Below, in pieces: positions 16,663-25,512 of a stretch of 52,834 nucleotides of DNA. Positions within the stretch are counted from its first letter, which is position 1; every line of letters starts with the position of its first letter. The notes beneath the pieces were generated by a model. The model saw only the letters and a program-made list of their open reading frames with translations. It was not told where the DNA came from and ran no database searches. Location of the stretch: contig CAMAVI010000017.1 of NCBI GenBank assembly GCA_945861625.1, forward strand, positions 1 through 52,834, given 5' to 3'. Source of the stretch: Candidatus Sulfopaludibacter sp. SbA3. Lineage in GTDB: Bacteria; Acidobacteriota; Terriglobia; Bryobacterales; Bryobacteraceae. Position numbers and translations under genes: made by a program.

Positions 16663-19113
16663 ATGCCCGCCGGTTCCGTCCGCCCACCAGAATATTGCGA
16701 TGTCAGCCTGCCGGTCCCTCTGGATCAAGTCTTTACTTACCATCTGCCGGAAACCCTACGCCATCGTACGCAGATTGGATGCAGAGTGCTGGTACCATTT
16801 GGGACTCGCAAGCTCACCGGGGTTGTGATCAGGACACACACGGAGACGCCCCCCAAGGGAACCGTGCGCGACGTTCTGCGGCTGCTCGATGAAGAGCCGG
16901 TACTCGATGAAGAGTTGCTGCGGCTGGGCCGCTGGATCACCGAGTACTACTGCGCTCCGCTCGGGGAGACGCTGCGCGCCATGACGCCACTTTCCGGGGA
17001 GATCCGGAAAGGCAAAGTGTATTCTCTGACTAAGTCCGGCAGGGATGTTGCGCGGCAATTGCATCTGGGGGCAACTCAGAACGCCGACGACCCGGCAACC
17101 GCAGCGCTGCGGATGCTGGACGCGCGCCCGCTTTCCGTGTCCTACCTGAAACAGAAGGTCCCGCATGCGGTGGCAGTGCTGAAGTCCCTGGAGAAGAAAG
17201 GCTTCGTCGAATCCGAAGATGTTGCCGCCGAGCGTGATCCCTTGCGCGCATCAGCCGCCCGGCTGCGCATCGAATTTCGCGAACGCCCTAAAGAACTGCC
17301 CACCGGCAAACTGCCGAAGGCGGAGCGGGAATTGCTTTCCTACCTGGAATTGCATCCCGGATCGCACAACGTCGCGGACTTGGAATCCTTTGTCGCCAAG
17401 GCCAGCGTGGCGGCGAGGTCTCTTGCGCGCAAGAATCTCGTCATCCTCACACTCCAACCACTGCCAACGACGCTAGGACCGATTCGCGCGCCGCATCATC
17501 TGAATCCTCATCAACAGGCTGCCTTTGATGAAGTCCGGACGGCGATGGATCACAGCCACTTTCGCGCCTTCCTGCTGGAGGGCGTCACGGGTTCCGGCAA
17601 GACCGAGGTGTATCTCAAGGCCATCGACGCAGCCCTGGCGCTAGGCCGCGGCGCGCTGATGCTGGTTCCGGAGATCGGACTCACGCCTGCCGTCGCCAAC
17701 CAGTTCTATCAACGCTTCCCCGGAAAAGTCGCGATCCTGCATTCGGCATTTCACGATAGCGAACGAGCCCAGGAGTGGCGCCGCATCCGGTCCGGGGAAG
17801 CCAAGGTGGTGATCGCCACGCGTTCCGGCGTATTCGCTCCGGTGGACAACCTGGGACTGATTATTGTCGACGAGGAACACGACCAGAGCTATAAGCAACA
17901 GGAAACGCCGCGCTATCACGGGCGCGACGTCGCGGTAATGCGCGCGCACCACGCCGGAGCGGTGGTGGTGCTGGGCTCCGCCACCCCGAGTCTGGAATCA
18001 CGCTACAACACTGAAAAAGGGAAGTACACGCGCCTCAGCCTGCCGGAACGCATCGAGCGCCGCCCCATGCCGCGGGTGGAACTCATCGACATGCGCGAAG
18101 AGTTTCTCGCCACACGGAAGCATGCCACATTTTCCCGAGCGCTTCTCGACGCCGTCACCGCCCGCCTGGAAAACGGCGAGCAATCCATGCTGCTGCTGAA
18201 CCGGCGCGGATTTTCGAGCTTTGTCGCCTGCCGTTCCTGCGGCCACCGCGTGGAGTGCGCCAACTGTTCCGTGACACTCACCTATCACCGCCGCGACCGG
18301 CGCATGCTGTGCCACTACTGCAATTATTCGGAAAGGATTCCGGAACGCTGCCCCAAGTGCGACAGCGAATATATTCAGTTTCTGGGCCTGGGAGCCGAAC
18401 GCGTGGAGGACGAACTGCACGGAGCGTTTCCCAAGGCCCGCATCGCGCGCCTGGATCGCGACGTAGTGACAGGCAAGCGCGACTATGAGGTGATTCTGTC
18501 GGCATTCCGTGACGGCGACTACGATATGCTCGTGGGTACGCAGATGATCGCCAAGGGCCACGACATTCCAAATGTGACCCTGGTGGGCATCGTAAACGCG
18601 GATATCGGCCTGGGACTGCCGGATTTCCGCGCCGGTGAACGCACGTTCCAGCTCCTGACGCAGGCTAGCGGCCGCGCGGGACGCGGAGAAACTCCGGGAA
18701 TCGTGTTGATTCAAACCATCAACCCGGATCACTACGCCATCCGCTGTGCCGCGGCGCAGGATTACCAGGCTTTCTACACGAAAGAAATCGAGTTTCGCCG
18801 CGCCATGACCTATCCGCCGTTCGCGGCGCTGGCCAATATCATGGTCCATGGACGCAGCGAGGAAGAGGCCTTGTCGCGCAGCGCGGCGCTGGGAAGACTC
18901 CTGCAACCGGCACCGGAAGGTATTCGGGTAATGGGTCCGGCGGCGGCGGCGGTGGCTCGCATCAAGAGAGAATACCGCTATCAGATGTTGCTCAAAGCCG
19001 CGACGCGCAAGCGGTTGAATGAGGTGCTGGGCGAGCTGCGCCGCTTCGCGAATGCCGAAAAGTGGAATCCGGCGTCGCTGGTGATTGACGTGGATCCGCT
19101 GACGCTCTTGTGA
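16663..19113 (+). CDS. priA: Primosomal protein N' (replication restart helicase)
   Basis: This 816-residue superfamily 2 helicase recognises stalled forks and reloads the replisome. The N-terminal DNA-binding domain (VPLDQVFTYHLPE, GCRVLVPFG) is followed by the winged helix, then helicase motif I GVTGSGKTEVY, VPEIGLTPA, motif II DEEH, GSATPSLES, and the zinc-binding cysteines CRSCGHRVECANC ... CHYCNYSERIPERCPKC. C-terminal motifs are LGLGAERVEDEL, GTQMIAKGHD, DFRAGERTFQLLTQ and SGRAGRGE. Length and order match complete PriA. The acetyltransferase gene starts four bases after the stop, so they are likely co-transcribed. Confidence 0.95.
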   Translation: MPAGSVRPPEYCDVSLPVPLDQVFTYHLPETLRHRTQIGCRVLVPFGTRKLTGVVIRTHTETPPKGTVRDVLRLLDEEPVLDEELLRLGRWITEYYCAPLGETLRAMTPLSGEIRKGKVYSLTKSGRDVARQLHLGATQNADDPATAALRMLDARPLSVSYLKQKVPHAVAVLKSLEKKGFVESEDVAAERDPLRASAARLRIEFRERPKELPTGKLPKAERELLSYLELHPGSHNVADLESFVAKASVAARSLARKNLVILTLQPLPTTLGPIRAPHHLNPHQQAAFDEVRTAMDHSHFRAFLLEGVTGSGKTEVYLKAIDAALALGRGALMLVPEIGLTPAVANQFYQRFPGKVAILHSAFHDSERAQEWRRIRSGEAKVVIATRSGVFAPVDNLGLIIVDEEHDQSYKQQETPRYHGRDVAVMRAHHAGAVVVLGSATPSLESRYNTEKGKYTRLSLPERIERRPMPRVELIDMREEFLATRKHATFSRALLDAVTARLENGEQSMLLLNRRGFSSFVACRSCGHRVECANCSVTLTYHRRDRRMLCHYCNYSERIPERCPKCDSEYIQFLGLGAERVEDELHGAFPKARIARLDRDVVTGKRDYEVILSAFRDGDYDMLVGTQMIAKGHDIPNVTLVGIVNADIGLGLPDFRAGERTFQLLTQASGRAGRGETPGIVLIQTINPDHYAIRCAAAQDYQAFYTKEIEFRRAMTYPPFAALANIMVHGRSEEEALSRSAALGRLLQPAPEGIRVMGPAAAAVARIKREYRYQMLLKAATRKRLNEVLGELRRFANAEKWNPASLVIDVDPLTLL

Positions 19114-19117
19114 CGCC

Positions 19118-19906
19118 ATGCAAGACTTCCTCATCGTCGAAGACAATTTGCGCACGGCCATGCGTTTCTTCGGCTACGCCACCGGCACGGGGGAAATCGC
19201 GGCGCTGCCCGGGTCCGTTGTCATGAATTCCGGGTTGGATTACGGCGTCTTCAATATCGCCATGTTGGATGGCGCGGTGGGCCAGGCCGGTCTGACTCTG
19301 GAAAAGAGACTGGCCGCAATGGCTCATTACTTCATGCCTAAGACTACGCGCTGGTCGCTGTGGGTGTGCGAAGACCTGCTCGAACAGAGCGTCCGGCGGC
19401 GCGCCCGCCAGGTGATCGGAGACTTCGGCCTGCGCGCGATTTCCCATCCTCCCGGGATGATGGCCGCGGATTTGCTTCCGCCGCAAAAAGCACTGCCCCC
19501 GGTTGAGATTCAACCCGTTGGCGGGGCGCCGTTGCAACGGGCGTTTACTGAACTGACATCCATCTCATTCGAAATCCCCTTTGCCATCGCCCAGGCGGTC
19601 TATGCGCGCGACAGCGCGTGGCACGGCGAATACCGGGGTTTTGTGGGCCTGGCCGATGGCCGGCCGGTATCGATCGTCGCGTTGGTCCAGTCGGGCAGCA
19701 CGCTGGGTGTGTATTCTCTGGCCACGCATCCGAACTGGCGGCGGCAAGGCTATGGGGAAGCCTCCATGCGCGCGGCCATCGCGATGGTCGCCGGTAACAG
19801 CAACGTAGAGCGAATCGTACTGCAATCCACCGAAGCCGGTTATCCGCTCTATAAACGGATGGGTTTCCGTGACGTCACACGCTTTACCGTGTATCTCACA
19901 AAATAG
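19118..19906 (+). CDS. GNAT-family acetyltransferase
   Basis: The 262-residue protein has an N-terminal half of unknown function (including GLDYGVFNIAML and HYFMPKTTRWSLWVCE) and a C-terminal GNAT domain (about residues 135-260). The domain shows YSLATHPNWRRQGYGEASMR (the acetyl-CoA binding R/Q-x-x-G-x-G/A motif) and YPLYKRMGFRDV near the end. The acceptor is not evident. It sits four bases downstream of priA and ends in a 14-bp repeat that duplicates the stop codon. Confidence 0.82.
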   Translation: MQDFLIVEDNLRTAMRFFGYATGTGEIAALPGSVVMNSGLDYGVFNIAMLDGAVGQAGLTLEKRLAAMAHYFMPKTTRWSLWVCEDLLEQSVRRRARQVIGDFGLRAISHPPGMMAADLLPPQKALPPVEIQPVGGAPLQRAFTELTSISFEIPFAIAQAVYARDSAWHGEYRGFVGLADGRPVSIVALVQSGSTLGVYSLATHPNWRRQGYGEASMRAAIAMVAGNSNVERIVLQSTEAGYPLYKRMGFRDVTRFTVYLTK

Positions 19907-19926
19907 AGCCGGCAAAATAGAGCCAA
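19899..19926. repeat. 14-bp tandem repeat over the acetyltransferase stop
   Basis: CAAAATAGAGCCGG (19899-19912) and CAAAATAGAGCCAA (19913-19926) match at 12 of 14 bases. The first copy contains the gene's TAG stop (19904-19906); the second would provide another TAG in a shifted position. Confidence 0.9.
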
Positions 19927-19953
19927 CGGGAGCAGTAAAATCAAAGCAGGCAT

Positions 19954-21162
19954 ATGTGGCTCCTCTTACTGACGCTGCTGGTGCAATCCGCCAATCTGGT
20001 CGAGGACGGCAACAAGGCGCTGGACGCCAACCAATATGAGCGGGCGCTCGACTTGTTCCAGCAGGCCGCGGCGGCGGATCCCCAGGACTACGCCGCGCAA
20101 TTTCAACTGGCGCTCACCTACAGTCTGCTGGACCGCCATGCCGATGCGATTCCCCGCTACCAGGCCGCGCTGGCGCTCCATCCGGACTTCTACGAAGCCG
20201 AATTAAATCTGGGGCTGTCCATGCTGCGCACGAAAGATCCGGCGGGCGCCATTCCACACTTCCGCGCGGCCGCCGCGCGAAAGCCGAAAGAGATGCCACC
20301 GGCGATCAACCTGGCGCATGCGCTGTTTGACACCGGCCAATTCGCCGAGGCCGAGCCGGCGTTTAAGAACGTGCTCGCCATCGATCCTCGCGTAGCCGCC
20401 GCCGAATCCGGCCTCGCGCTGTCGCTGGCGCGCCAGAAACGCCTGGATGAGGCCGCGCCGCATTTCCAGCAGGCCGCGGCGCTCGACGCCGGGTACCGCC
20501 CGGGACTACTCGAACTAGGTCAGCTCTACGAGGCGGGCGGACGCACGGCGGAAGCCGCCGCGCTCTTTCGCCAGTTCCCGGATGACCCGGCCGCCGCAGA
20601 GCGGAATGCCGTTCTGCTCATCAACATGGGACAACTTCCCGAAGGGCTTCAAGCTTTGGAAGCCCTGTTGGCCAAGGCGCCCACCGACACGCGGCGCATT
20701 CTTTTGGCGCAGGCTTACGTAAAAAACCGGCAGGCGGCCAAGGCCGAGGCGGTCATCGCTCCGGCGGTGGAGAACGCCCCGGCCGATGTGGAGTTACGCA
20801 TGTTTTACGCGCGCCTGTTGCGCGACCAACGCAAGCTGCCTGCCGCCGCTCAACAATTCGCCGGCGTGGTGCGCGGCAAACCCGATTTCGCCGAGGCCTG
20901 GAGCGAACTCGCCAGCGTGCTGGTCATCACCGAGCAGTATCCGCAAGCGCTGGATGCTCTCGGCCACGTTACCGCGCTGGGCGCCGAAAGACCCGGCCAC
21001 TCGTTTTACCGCGCGCTATGTTTCGATCGCCTGAAGCAGCGTCCGCAGGCGGTGGAGTCCTACCAGAAGTTCCTGGTTGCGGCGCAGGGCAAGTTTCCGG
21101 ATCAGGAATTCCAGGCGAAACAGCGGGTCCGCATTCTGGAAAATGAGATGAGGAAGAAGTAG
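19954..21162 (+). CDS. TPR-repeat protein, probably exported
   Basis: The 402-residue protein is a long tetratricopeptide solenoid after a short hydrophobic start (MWLLLLTLLVQSA). Repeats are visible from residue 20 on: NQYERALDLFQQAAAADPQD, RHADAIPRYQAALALHPDFY, KDPAGAIPHFRAAAARKPKE, FAEAEPAFKNVLAIDPR, LDEAAPHFQQAAALDAGY and more to the C-terminus. It is a scaffold for protein contacts; no enzyme domain is seen. It is the first of three genes packed on the plus strand (gaps of 3 and 9 bases), which look like an operon of small exported proteins. Confidence 0.85.
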   Translation: MWLLLLTLLVQSANLVEDGNKALDANQYERALDLFQQAAAADPQDYAAQFQLALTYSLLDRHADAIPRYQAALALHPDFYEAELNLGLSMLRTKDPAGAIPHFRAAAARKPKEMPPAINLAHALFDTGQFAEAEPAFKNVLAIDPRVAAAESGLALSLARQKRLDEAAPHFQQAAALDAGYRPGLLELGQLYEAGGRTAEAAALFRQFPDDPAAAERNAVLLINMGQLPEGLQALEALLAKAPTDTRRILLAQAYVKNRQAAKAEAVIAPAVENAPADVELRMFYARLLRDQRKLPAAAQQFAGVVRGKPDFAEAWSELASVLVITEQYPQALDALGHVTALGAERPGHSFYRALCFDRLKQRPQAVESYQKFLVAAQGKFPDQEFQAKQRVRILENEMRKK

Positions 21163-21165
21163 GTC

Positions 21166-21594
21166 ATGCGCTGGTTATTCGCCCTATTGCTCGCGTTGCC
21201 GCTGTGCGCGGCCGATCTGGCGGCGATCCGGCAGGAGCCTAATCTGGAGCGGCGCAGCCAGTTTGCCGTCGATCACGCCGGCGCCGTTCTCGACACCGCG
21301 CGCACCGAATACCAGGCCGGGAACATGGAGAAAGCCGCGGCCGCCATCGATGAAACCGGCGACGCCGTGGATCTGGCGTGGCAATCGCTCCTGGACAACG
21401 GCAAGGAGGCGCGCCGCGATCCCAAATATTTTAAGCGCGCGGAACTGGCCACGCGCCAGTTGCTCCGGCGCATTGACGGCCTGGCGGAGTCAATGGGTTA
21501 TCAGGATCGTCCCTTAGCGGAAAAGCTCCGCGACCGTGTCAATGCCGTCCACGAGGAGCTGGTAAGTGCTTTAATGAGCAAGAAGAAGAAATAG
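21166..21594 (+). CDS. Small exported helical protein, unknown
   Basis: The 142-residue protein has a signal peptide (MRWLFALLLALPLCAADLAA) followed by a helical, charged mature part (YQAGNMEKAAAAIDETGDAV, FKRAELATRQLLRRIDGLA) ending in KKKK. No family is recognised. It starts three bases after the TPR gene and has the same kind of mature helical body as the next gene, which suggests a joint envelope role. The function is unknown. Confidence 0.72.
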   Translation: MRWLFALLLALPLCAADLAAIRQEPNLERRSQFAVDHAGAVLDTARTEYQAGNMEKAAAAIDETGDAVDLAWQSLLDNGKEARRDPKYFKRAELATRQLLRRIDGLAESMGYQDRPLAEKLRDRVNAVHEELVSALMSKKKK

Positions 21595-21603
21595 GAGCCC
21601 GCT

Positions 21604-22257
21604 ATGCGAAACGCGATCCTGTTGCTGGTTCTCATACTGCCCGTGCTGGTAATAAACATGCCGGCGCAGAAGCGGGACTTCCTGACTCCTTTTGAAGCCA
21701 ACCAGCTTCGCGAGGCGCAAAATCCCAATGACCGGTTGCAGTTGTATTCCACTTGGGCCTTGCAGCGGCTGACGGAAATCGAAAAGATCGCCGCCGATCC
21801 GAAGCCGGGCCGCGCGACTTTCGTTCACGATCTACTGGAAGACTACACGCATATCATCGAAGCAGCCGACATGGTGGCCGAAGACGCCCTGCGCCGTAAA
21901 GTGGCGCTCGATGTTGGGATCGAAGCGATTTCGGGATCGGAAAAGGATTTTCTTGCGCGGCTGGAGAAGCTGCGTGATTCCAAGCCCAAGGATTTTGCCC
22001 GCTTTGAATTCGTGCTGCGCGAGGCCATTGAGACAACGGAAGACAGCCTGGACTTGAACCAGCAGGACCTGGGCGCGCGCGTGGGCGCGGTCGCGGCGAA
22101 GGAAAAGAAAGAACAGCGGGAGCGCCGGGCCAACATGTCGCCCGCCGATCGCGAAAAACAGAACGTGGAAGAGTATAAAGAAGCGACACAAAAACGCAAG
22201 GCGCCAACCCTGCGCCGCCCGGGTGAAACGGCGCCGGGGGCCGCGCCGAATAAATAG
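21604..22257 (+). CDS. Exported hypothetical protein, operon with TPR gene
   Basis: The 217-residue protein has a signal peptide (MRNAILLLVLILPVLVINMPA), then an acidic/basic helical domain. Features are FEANQLREAQNPNDRLQLY, the FVHDLLEDYTHIIEAADMVA segment and a C-terminal charged tail (EKKEQRERRANMSPADREKQ). A ribosome site GGAG precedes the ATG. I do not recognise the family; the partner genes upstream suggest a shared periplasmic assembly. It ends two bases before the convergent sulfatase-fold gene. Confidence 0.72.
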   Translation: MRNAILLLVLILPVLVINMPAQKRDFLTPFEANQLREAQNPNDRLQLYSTWALQRLTEIEKIAADPKPGRATFVHDLLEDYTHIIEAADMVAEDALRRKVALDVGIEAISGSEKDFLARLEKLRDSKPKDFARFEFVLREAIETTEDSLDLNQQDLGARVGAVAAKEKKEQRERRANMSPADREKQNVEEYKEATQKRKAPTLRRPGETAPGAAPNK

Positions 22258-22259
22258 CG

Positions 22260-23384
22260 CTATCGTTTCTTCAGCCCCGACGCGTCCACGCCGTCGCCGA
22301 GCTTTCGCATCCAAACACGCATGAGGGCAAGCATGGCATCGCGCTTTAGCTGCAGCGCGGAAGCGGTCGCGAGATTGGCCATTTCATAGGGGTCGTCGGC
22401 CAGATTGTAAAGGTGAGTCACGCTACCTTCCATGTCGGCCACCAGCTTGTCGTAGCCGTGCACCAGCATCCGCCACTCGTCCTTTTGCGCGCGGCGGCCC
22501 TGGGCGTAGACGGAATCGGGACGGTCCGCGGTTTGCCCGGCCATGATGGAGGACAGGTCGCGGCCCTGCACCGCTTGAGGAACGGACGCACCGCACCAGC
22601 GGAGCAAGGTCGGCATCAAGTCTACTTGCGAGACCAGAGTCTCGCTGCGGGCGCCTGGTCCGATCACGCCCGGATAACGGATGACAAGAGGAATGCGGAT
22701 GGATTCTTCAAAAACCGTGTCGTCACCGAACTCGCCGTGCGAACCAAACTGCTCGCCATGGTGGGCGGTGAACACGACGATGGTGTTCCGCATCAGTTCA
22801 GGCCGGTCGAGCGCGGCCAGGACTACGCCGATTTCACGATCCCAGACCTGGGCGCGCGCCGTGAACAAAGCCAAGTCCTCGCGGGCCTGGTGTTCCGCCG
22901 TCAACGGAACGTTGTCGCGCAAATGCAGCGAGTCCGCGTTGCCCCGCTCCATCAAAGCGCTGGCGCTGCCTGTCACACTCCATTCCACAAGAAACGGTTG
23001 GGCGCCCGGATCGTGGACGTACGAAACAATTTGGTCCGCCTGACGGGCTCCGAAGGCGCCGACACGATATCCAGCGCCCTTGAGCACAGACGAGAGGGAG
23101 GGCGAAGCGCCATCCAATGCGATATGCGGGTAGACGCCGTTCAGTAAACACGCCTGCGCGCGATCCAGCCTGCCATAGCAGGAGTAGGCACGCTGGAACA
23201 CCGCGCCATCGGCCGCAAGTCTCGCCAGATTTGGTGCTTGCACATCCGCATCGCCCGCCCAAGGGAGAGATTGCGCGCGCCAGGACCCGGCGATAATCAA
23301 AAGCAGGTTGGGTTGGCGTTCCGCGGCCCGGGCCTGCCGCAGCGCCGCGGCCGAGACCAACAAAAATGCGCGCCTGCCGATCAA
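22260..23384 (-). CDS. Sulfatase-fold protein lacking catalytic residues
   Basis: The 374-residue protein has the alkaline-phosphatase/sulfatase fold: PNLLLIIAGS near the start, LARLAADGAVFQRAYS, LLNGVYPH, VVFTAHHGEQFGSHG and RIPLVIRYPG. Yet each catalytic site is altered. The usual metal-binding Asp pair after the first strand is Gly-Ser (33-34), the formylglycine motif C-x-P-S-R aligns with L-D-R-A-Q (73-77), and the second metal Asp of D-H-G is His (208). It is therefore unlikely to hydrolyse sulfate esters. The N-terminus IGRRAFLLVSAAALRQARA looks like a signal peptide. The TTG at 23384 is preferred over GTG 23420 because it overlaps the pyrE stop (TTGA) and places the signal at the very start. 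Confidence 0.8.
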   Translation of the reverse strand: MIGRRAFLLVSAAALRQARAAERQPNLLLIIAGSWRAQSLPWAGDADVQAPNLARLAADGAVFQRAYSCYGRLDRAQACLLNGVYPHIALDGASPSLSSVLKGAGYRVGAFGARQADQIVSYVHDPGAQPFLVEWSVTGSASALMERGNADSLHLRDNVPLTAEHQAREDLALFTARAQVWDREIGVVLAALDRPELMRNTIVVFTAHHGEQFGSHGEFGDDTVFEESIRIPLVIRYPGVIGPGARSETLVSQVDLMPTLLRWCGASVPQAVQGRDLSSIMAGQTADRPDSVYAQGRRAQKDEWRMLVHGYDKLVADMEGSVTHLYNLADDPYEMANLATASALQLKRDAMLALMRVWMRKLGDGVDASGLKKR

Positions 23385-23995
23385 ACCCAGGTTCTCACCA
23401 CGGGAACGCCCTTCTGGCACAGGTCGCAGGAAGCGGCGTTCTTGTAGTAGGTCGCGTCCAAATGAGCCAAGGAGTAAAAAGGCAGCGGATCGAAATTCGG
23501 CGCACCGGGCAGAGGCTGATGGATCAGAACGGCAATTCCCACAACTTCCCCGCCCCGCTCCTCGGCCAATTTCTTGAGTTCAGTGAGTTTCGCGCCCGTG
23601 CGGCAAATATCATCCACCAGCAGGATCTTCTCGCCGGGCTCGATTTCCAGAAACTGGCGGAAGCGAAGTGCTTCGACGCCTCCTTCGCGTTCGGCCCAAA
23701 ACACCTTGCGAGCGCGGAGAGCTTCGCTCACACCGTAGGCCACCGGCAATCCTCCAGTGGCGGGAGCAACGATGGACAGCTCGGGAATCATCGCGCGCAG
23801 TTCCGGGTTGGCTCGAATCAACCGGCTCAAGCCTACGCTGAGAATCTTGGCAATCTCAAAGTGCCGCATGGTGAGCACCACTTGCAAGTGCTCGTTGGTG
23901 TGCAGACCGTTCGGGTATTCGAAATGGCCCTGGCGCAATCCACCGGTCCGGCGCAGCAACTCCAGCACATCATCGCGGCTCGGTATCAGTTGCAC
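23381..23995 (-). CDS. pyrE: Orotate phosphoribosyltransferase
   Basis: The 204-residue enzyme converts orotate and PRPP to orotidine monophosphate in pyrimidine synthesis. The PRPP-binding motif ILLVDDICRTGAKL is complete, with SIVAPATGGLPVAYGV, KVFWAEREGG and the N-terminal RRTGGLRQGHFEYPNGLH upstream. The last feature is more like the 'pyrE-like' phosphoribosyltransferases annotated in Acidobacteria, so a different base is possible. Start is a GTG directly after the sugar-transferase stop. It overlaps the sulfatase-fold gene by four bases. Confidence 0.85.
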   Translation of the reverse strand: MQLIPSRDDVLELLRRTGGLRQGHFEYPNGLHTNEHLQVVLTMRHFEIAKILSVGLSRLIRANPELRAMIPELSIVAPATGGLPVAYGVSEALRARKVFWAEREGGVEALRFRQFLEIEPGEKILLVDDICRTGAKLTELKKLAEERGGEVVGIAVLIHQPLPGAPNFDPLPFYSLAHLDATYYKNAASCDLCQKGVPVVRTWV

Positions 23996-25423
23996 TTAGT
24001 GGGCTCCCCGGCCGCTCAATACCTGCGGAATTGTGCGCAGCATGATCTTCCAATCCAATCCGAGCGACCAGTTATCGATATATTGCATATCCATTTTCAT
24101 CCAGCTTTCAAAATCCACGTTGTCGCGGCCGTTGACCACCCACAGGCAGGTCAGCCCGGGCCGCATGCGCAGCCTGCGCCGCTGCCAACGCTTATATTGA
24201 TCCACCTCCTCCGGCACAGGGGGGCGCGGCCCTACCAAGCTCATATCGCCCTTCACTACGTTCCAGAGTTGAGGCCATTCGTCGATGGAAAACTTGCGCA
24301 ACCAGCGGCCGAGGGAAGTGAGGCGGGGATCGTTTGGAATCTTGAACGCCGTGCTCTTGGTGTTCAGATGCTCCACGGAAGCCTTCATGGCTTCCGCGTC
24401 CTGGCACATGGAGCGGAACTTGTAGAAAGCGAACTTACGTCCATTCAGCCCGCAGCGTGTCTGGCGGAAAATCACAGGACCCGGTGACGTCATTTTGATC
24501 AGGAGAGCCACGGCCAGCATGATCGGGCTCACCAATATCAATGCGGCCGCGCCCAGCATTATGTCCGTCACCCGCTTGACCAGCAGCAATATCTCGTCAT
24601 GCGGAGTCGCCGAAAACGTCAACAGAGGCGAGGCGCCAAGCCGGTCCAGATACACCTGGCTGTTGACGTGCGGAAAGAAATCCACGGCCACGCGCGTGCG
24701 GACGCCTTCCTCGTCGCACATCAGGAATACTTCTTCCAATTCCGCGATGCGGCGGCTGTCCACGGCGAAAATAACTTCGTCGATCACGTTGCGCCGCAGC
24801 ATTTCCGGTAAGTCTGGCAACGGCCGAACCGGATAGCGGGCCGCCAATTCGATCTCTTCGGGCGCGGCATCTCCCTCCGACAGGAACCCGCTGAGGCGTA
24901 CACCGTATGCGGAAGCCTCTTCAATCTGGCGGCCGATGCGCAGGGCGGCCTCGCCCGTGCCCACCACCATGATGTAGACAGGAGCGCCAAATTCACGCCG
25001 CCACAGCCCGAGAATCCGGCCTGCGTTCAACCGGAAGATGGAAAGGAGTATCCATGTCAGTCCCGCAAACATGGCCAGAAACGCGCGGCTCAGATCCAGC
25101 TTGAGGACGAAGTCCAGAACGACGATGGAGACCGCGCCCGCCAGAGACTGCCGGAACGTGTTCGCCAGGATCACGCGCGGATGCGCGGCATCGATGCGGT
25201 CATAGATCTGCCACCAAATCCCCAGCGCGATCCACGCCGCCACGGACCAGCCGACCAACAGCGCCCGCACAGGCGCCAACAGGAAGAATTCGTGCTCGAA
25301 CGGAACGGTATAGGCGCCCAGAGCAATGCGCGCCTGGTACGCCAGCAGAAACGCCGACACGATCAGAACCAGATCGGAGAGCCCGAACAGGAGACGGACT
25401 TTGCGGTGGTGTCCTCGGAACAC
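23996..25423 (-). CDS. Undecaprenyl-phosphate hexose phosphotransferase
   Basis: The 475-residue protein starts exopolysaccharide assembly by moving a hexose-1-phosphate onto the polyprenyl carrier. The N-terminal half has four membrane segments (from LFGLSDLVLIVSAFLLAYQA onward), then a Rossmann-like domain (VYIMVVGTGEAALRIGRQIE). The C-terminal catalytic domain shows SPGPVIFRQTRCGLNG, FAFYKFRSM, FSIDEWPQLWNVVKGDMSLV, GPRPP and LRMRPGLTCLWVVNGR. Full length, unlike the copy at 149-733. The GTG start at 25423 gives MFRGHHRKVRLL. It leads an operon with pyrE and the sulfatase-fold gene (no gaps). Confidence 0.9.
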   Translation of the reverse strand: MFRGHHRKVRLLFGLSDLVLIVSAFLLAYQARIALGAYTVPFEHEFFLLAPVRALLVGWSVAAWIALGIWWQIYDRIDAAHPRVILANTFRQSLAGAVSIVVLDFVLKLDLSRAFLAMFAGLTWILLSIFRLNAGRILGLWRREFGAPVYIMVVGTGEAALRIGRQIEEASAYGVRLSGFLSEGDAAPEEIELAARYPVRPLPDLPEMLRRNVIDEVIFAVDSRRIAELEEVFLMCDEEGVRTRVAVDFFPHVNSQVYLDRLGASPLLTFSATPHDEILLLVKRVTDIMLGAAALILVSPIMLAVALLIKMTSPGPVIFRQTRCGLNGRKFAFYKFRSMCQDAEAMKASVEHLNTKSTAFKIPNDPRLTSLGRWLRKFSIDEWPQLWNVVKGDMSLVGPRPPVPEEVDQYKRWQRRRLRMRPGLTCLWVVNGRDNVDFESWMKMDMQYIDNWSLGLDWKIMLRTIPQVLSGRGAH

Positions 25424-25451
25424 GTGCGCTGCCAGAATAACACGGGCGAAT

Positions 25452-25477
25452 GCCGGGACAGTACACTCTGTCCCGGC
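25452..25477. terminator. Strong hairpin between two minus-strand genes
   Basis: GCCGGGACAG (25452-25461), a six-base loop and CTGTCCCGGC (25468-25477) form a perfect 10-bp stem. It lies 36 bases past the stop of the NHL gene and before the sugar-transferase start. No T-run follows on the minus strand, so termination would be Rho-aided or the hairpin has another role. A 9-bp direct repeat (CCGGCTTTA/CCGGCTTTC) abuts it. Confidence 0.6.
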
Positions 25478-25512
25478 TTTACCGGCTTTCCCTTAACGCG
25501 GATGCAAATCGT

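Noticed and set aside
17998..19161. Long open frame opposite priA
   Set aside because: priA has complete helicase and zinc motifs; the antisense frame has no family features.
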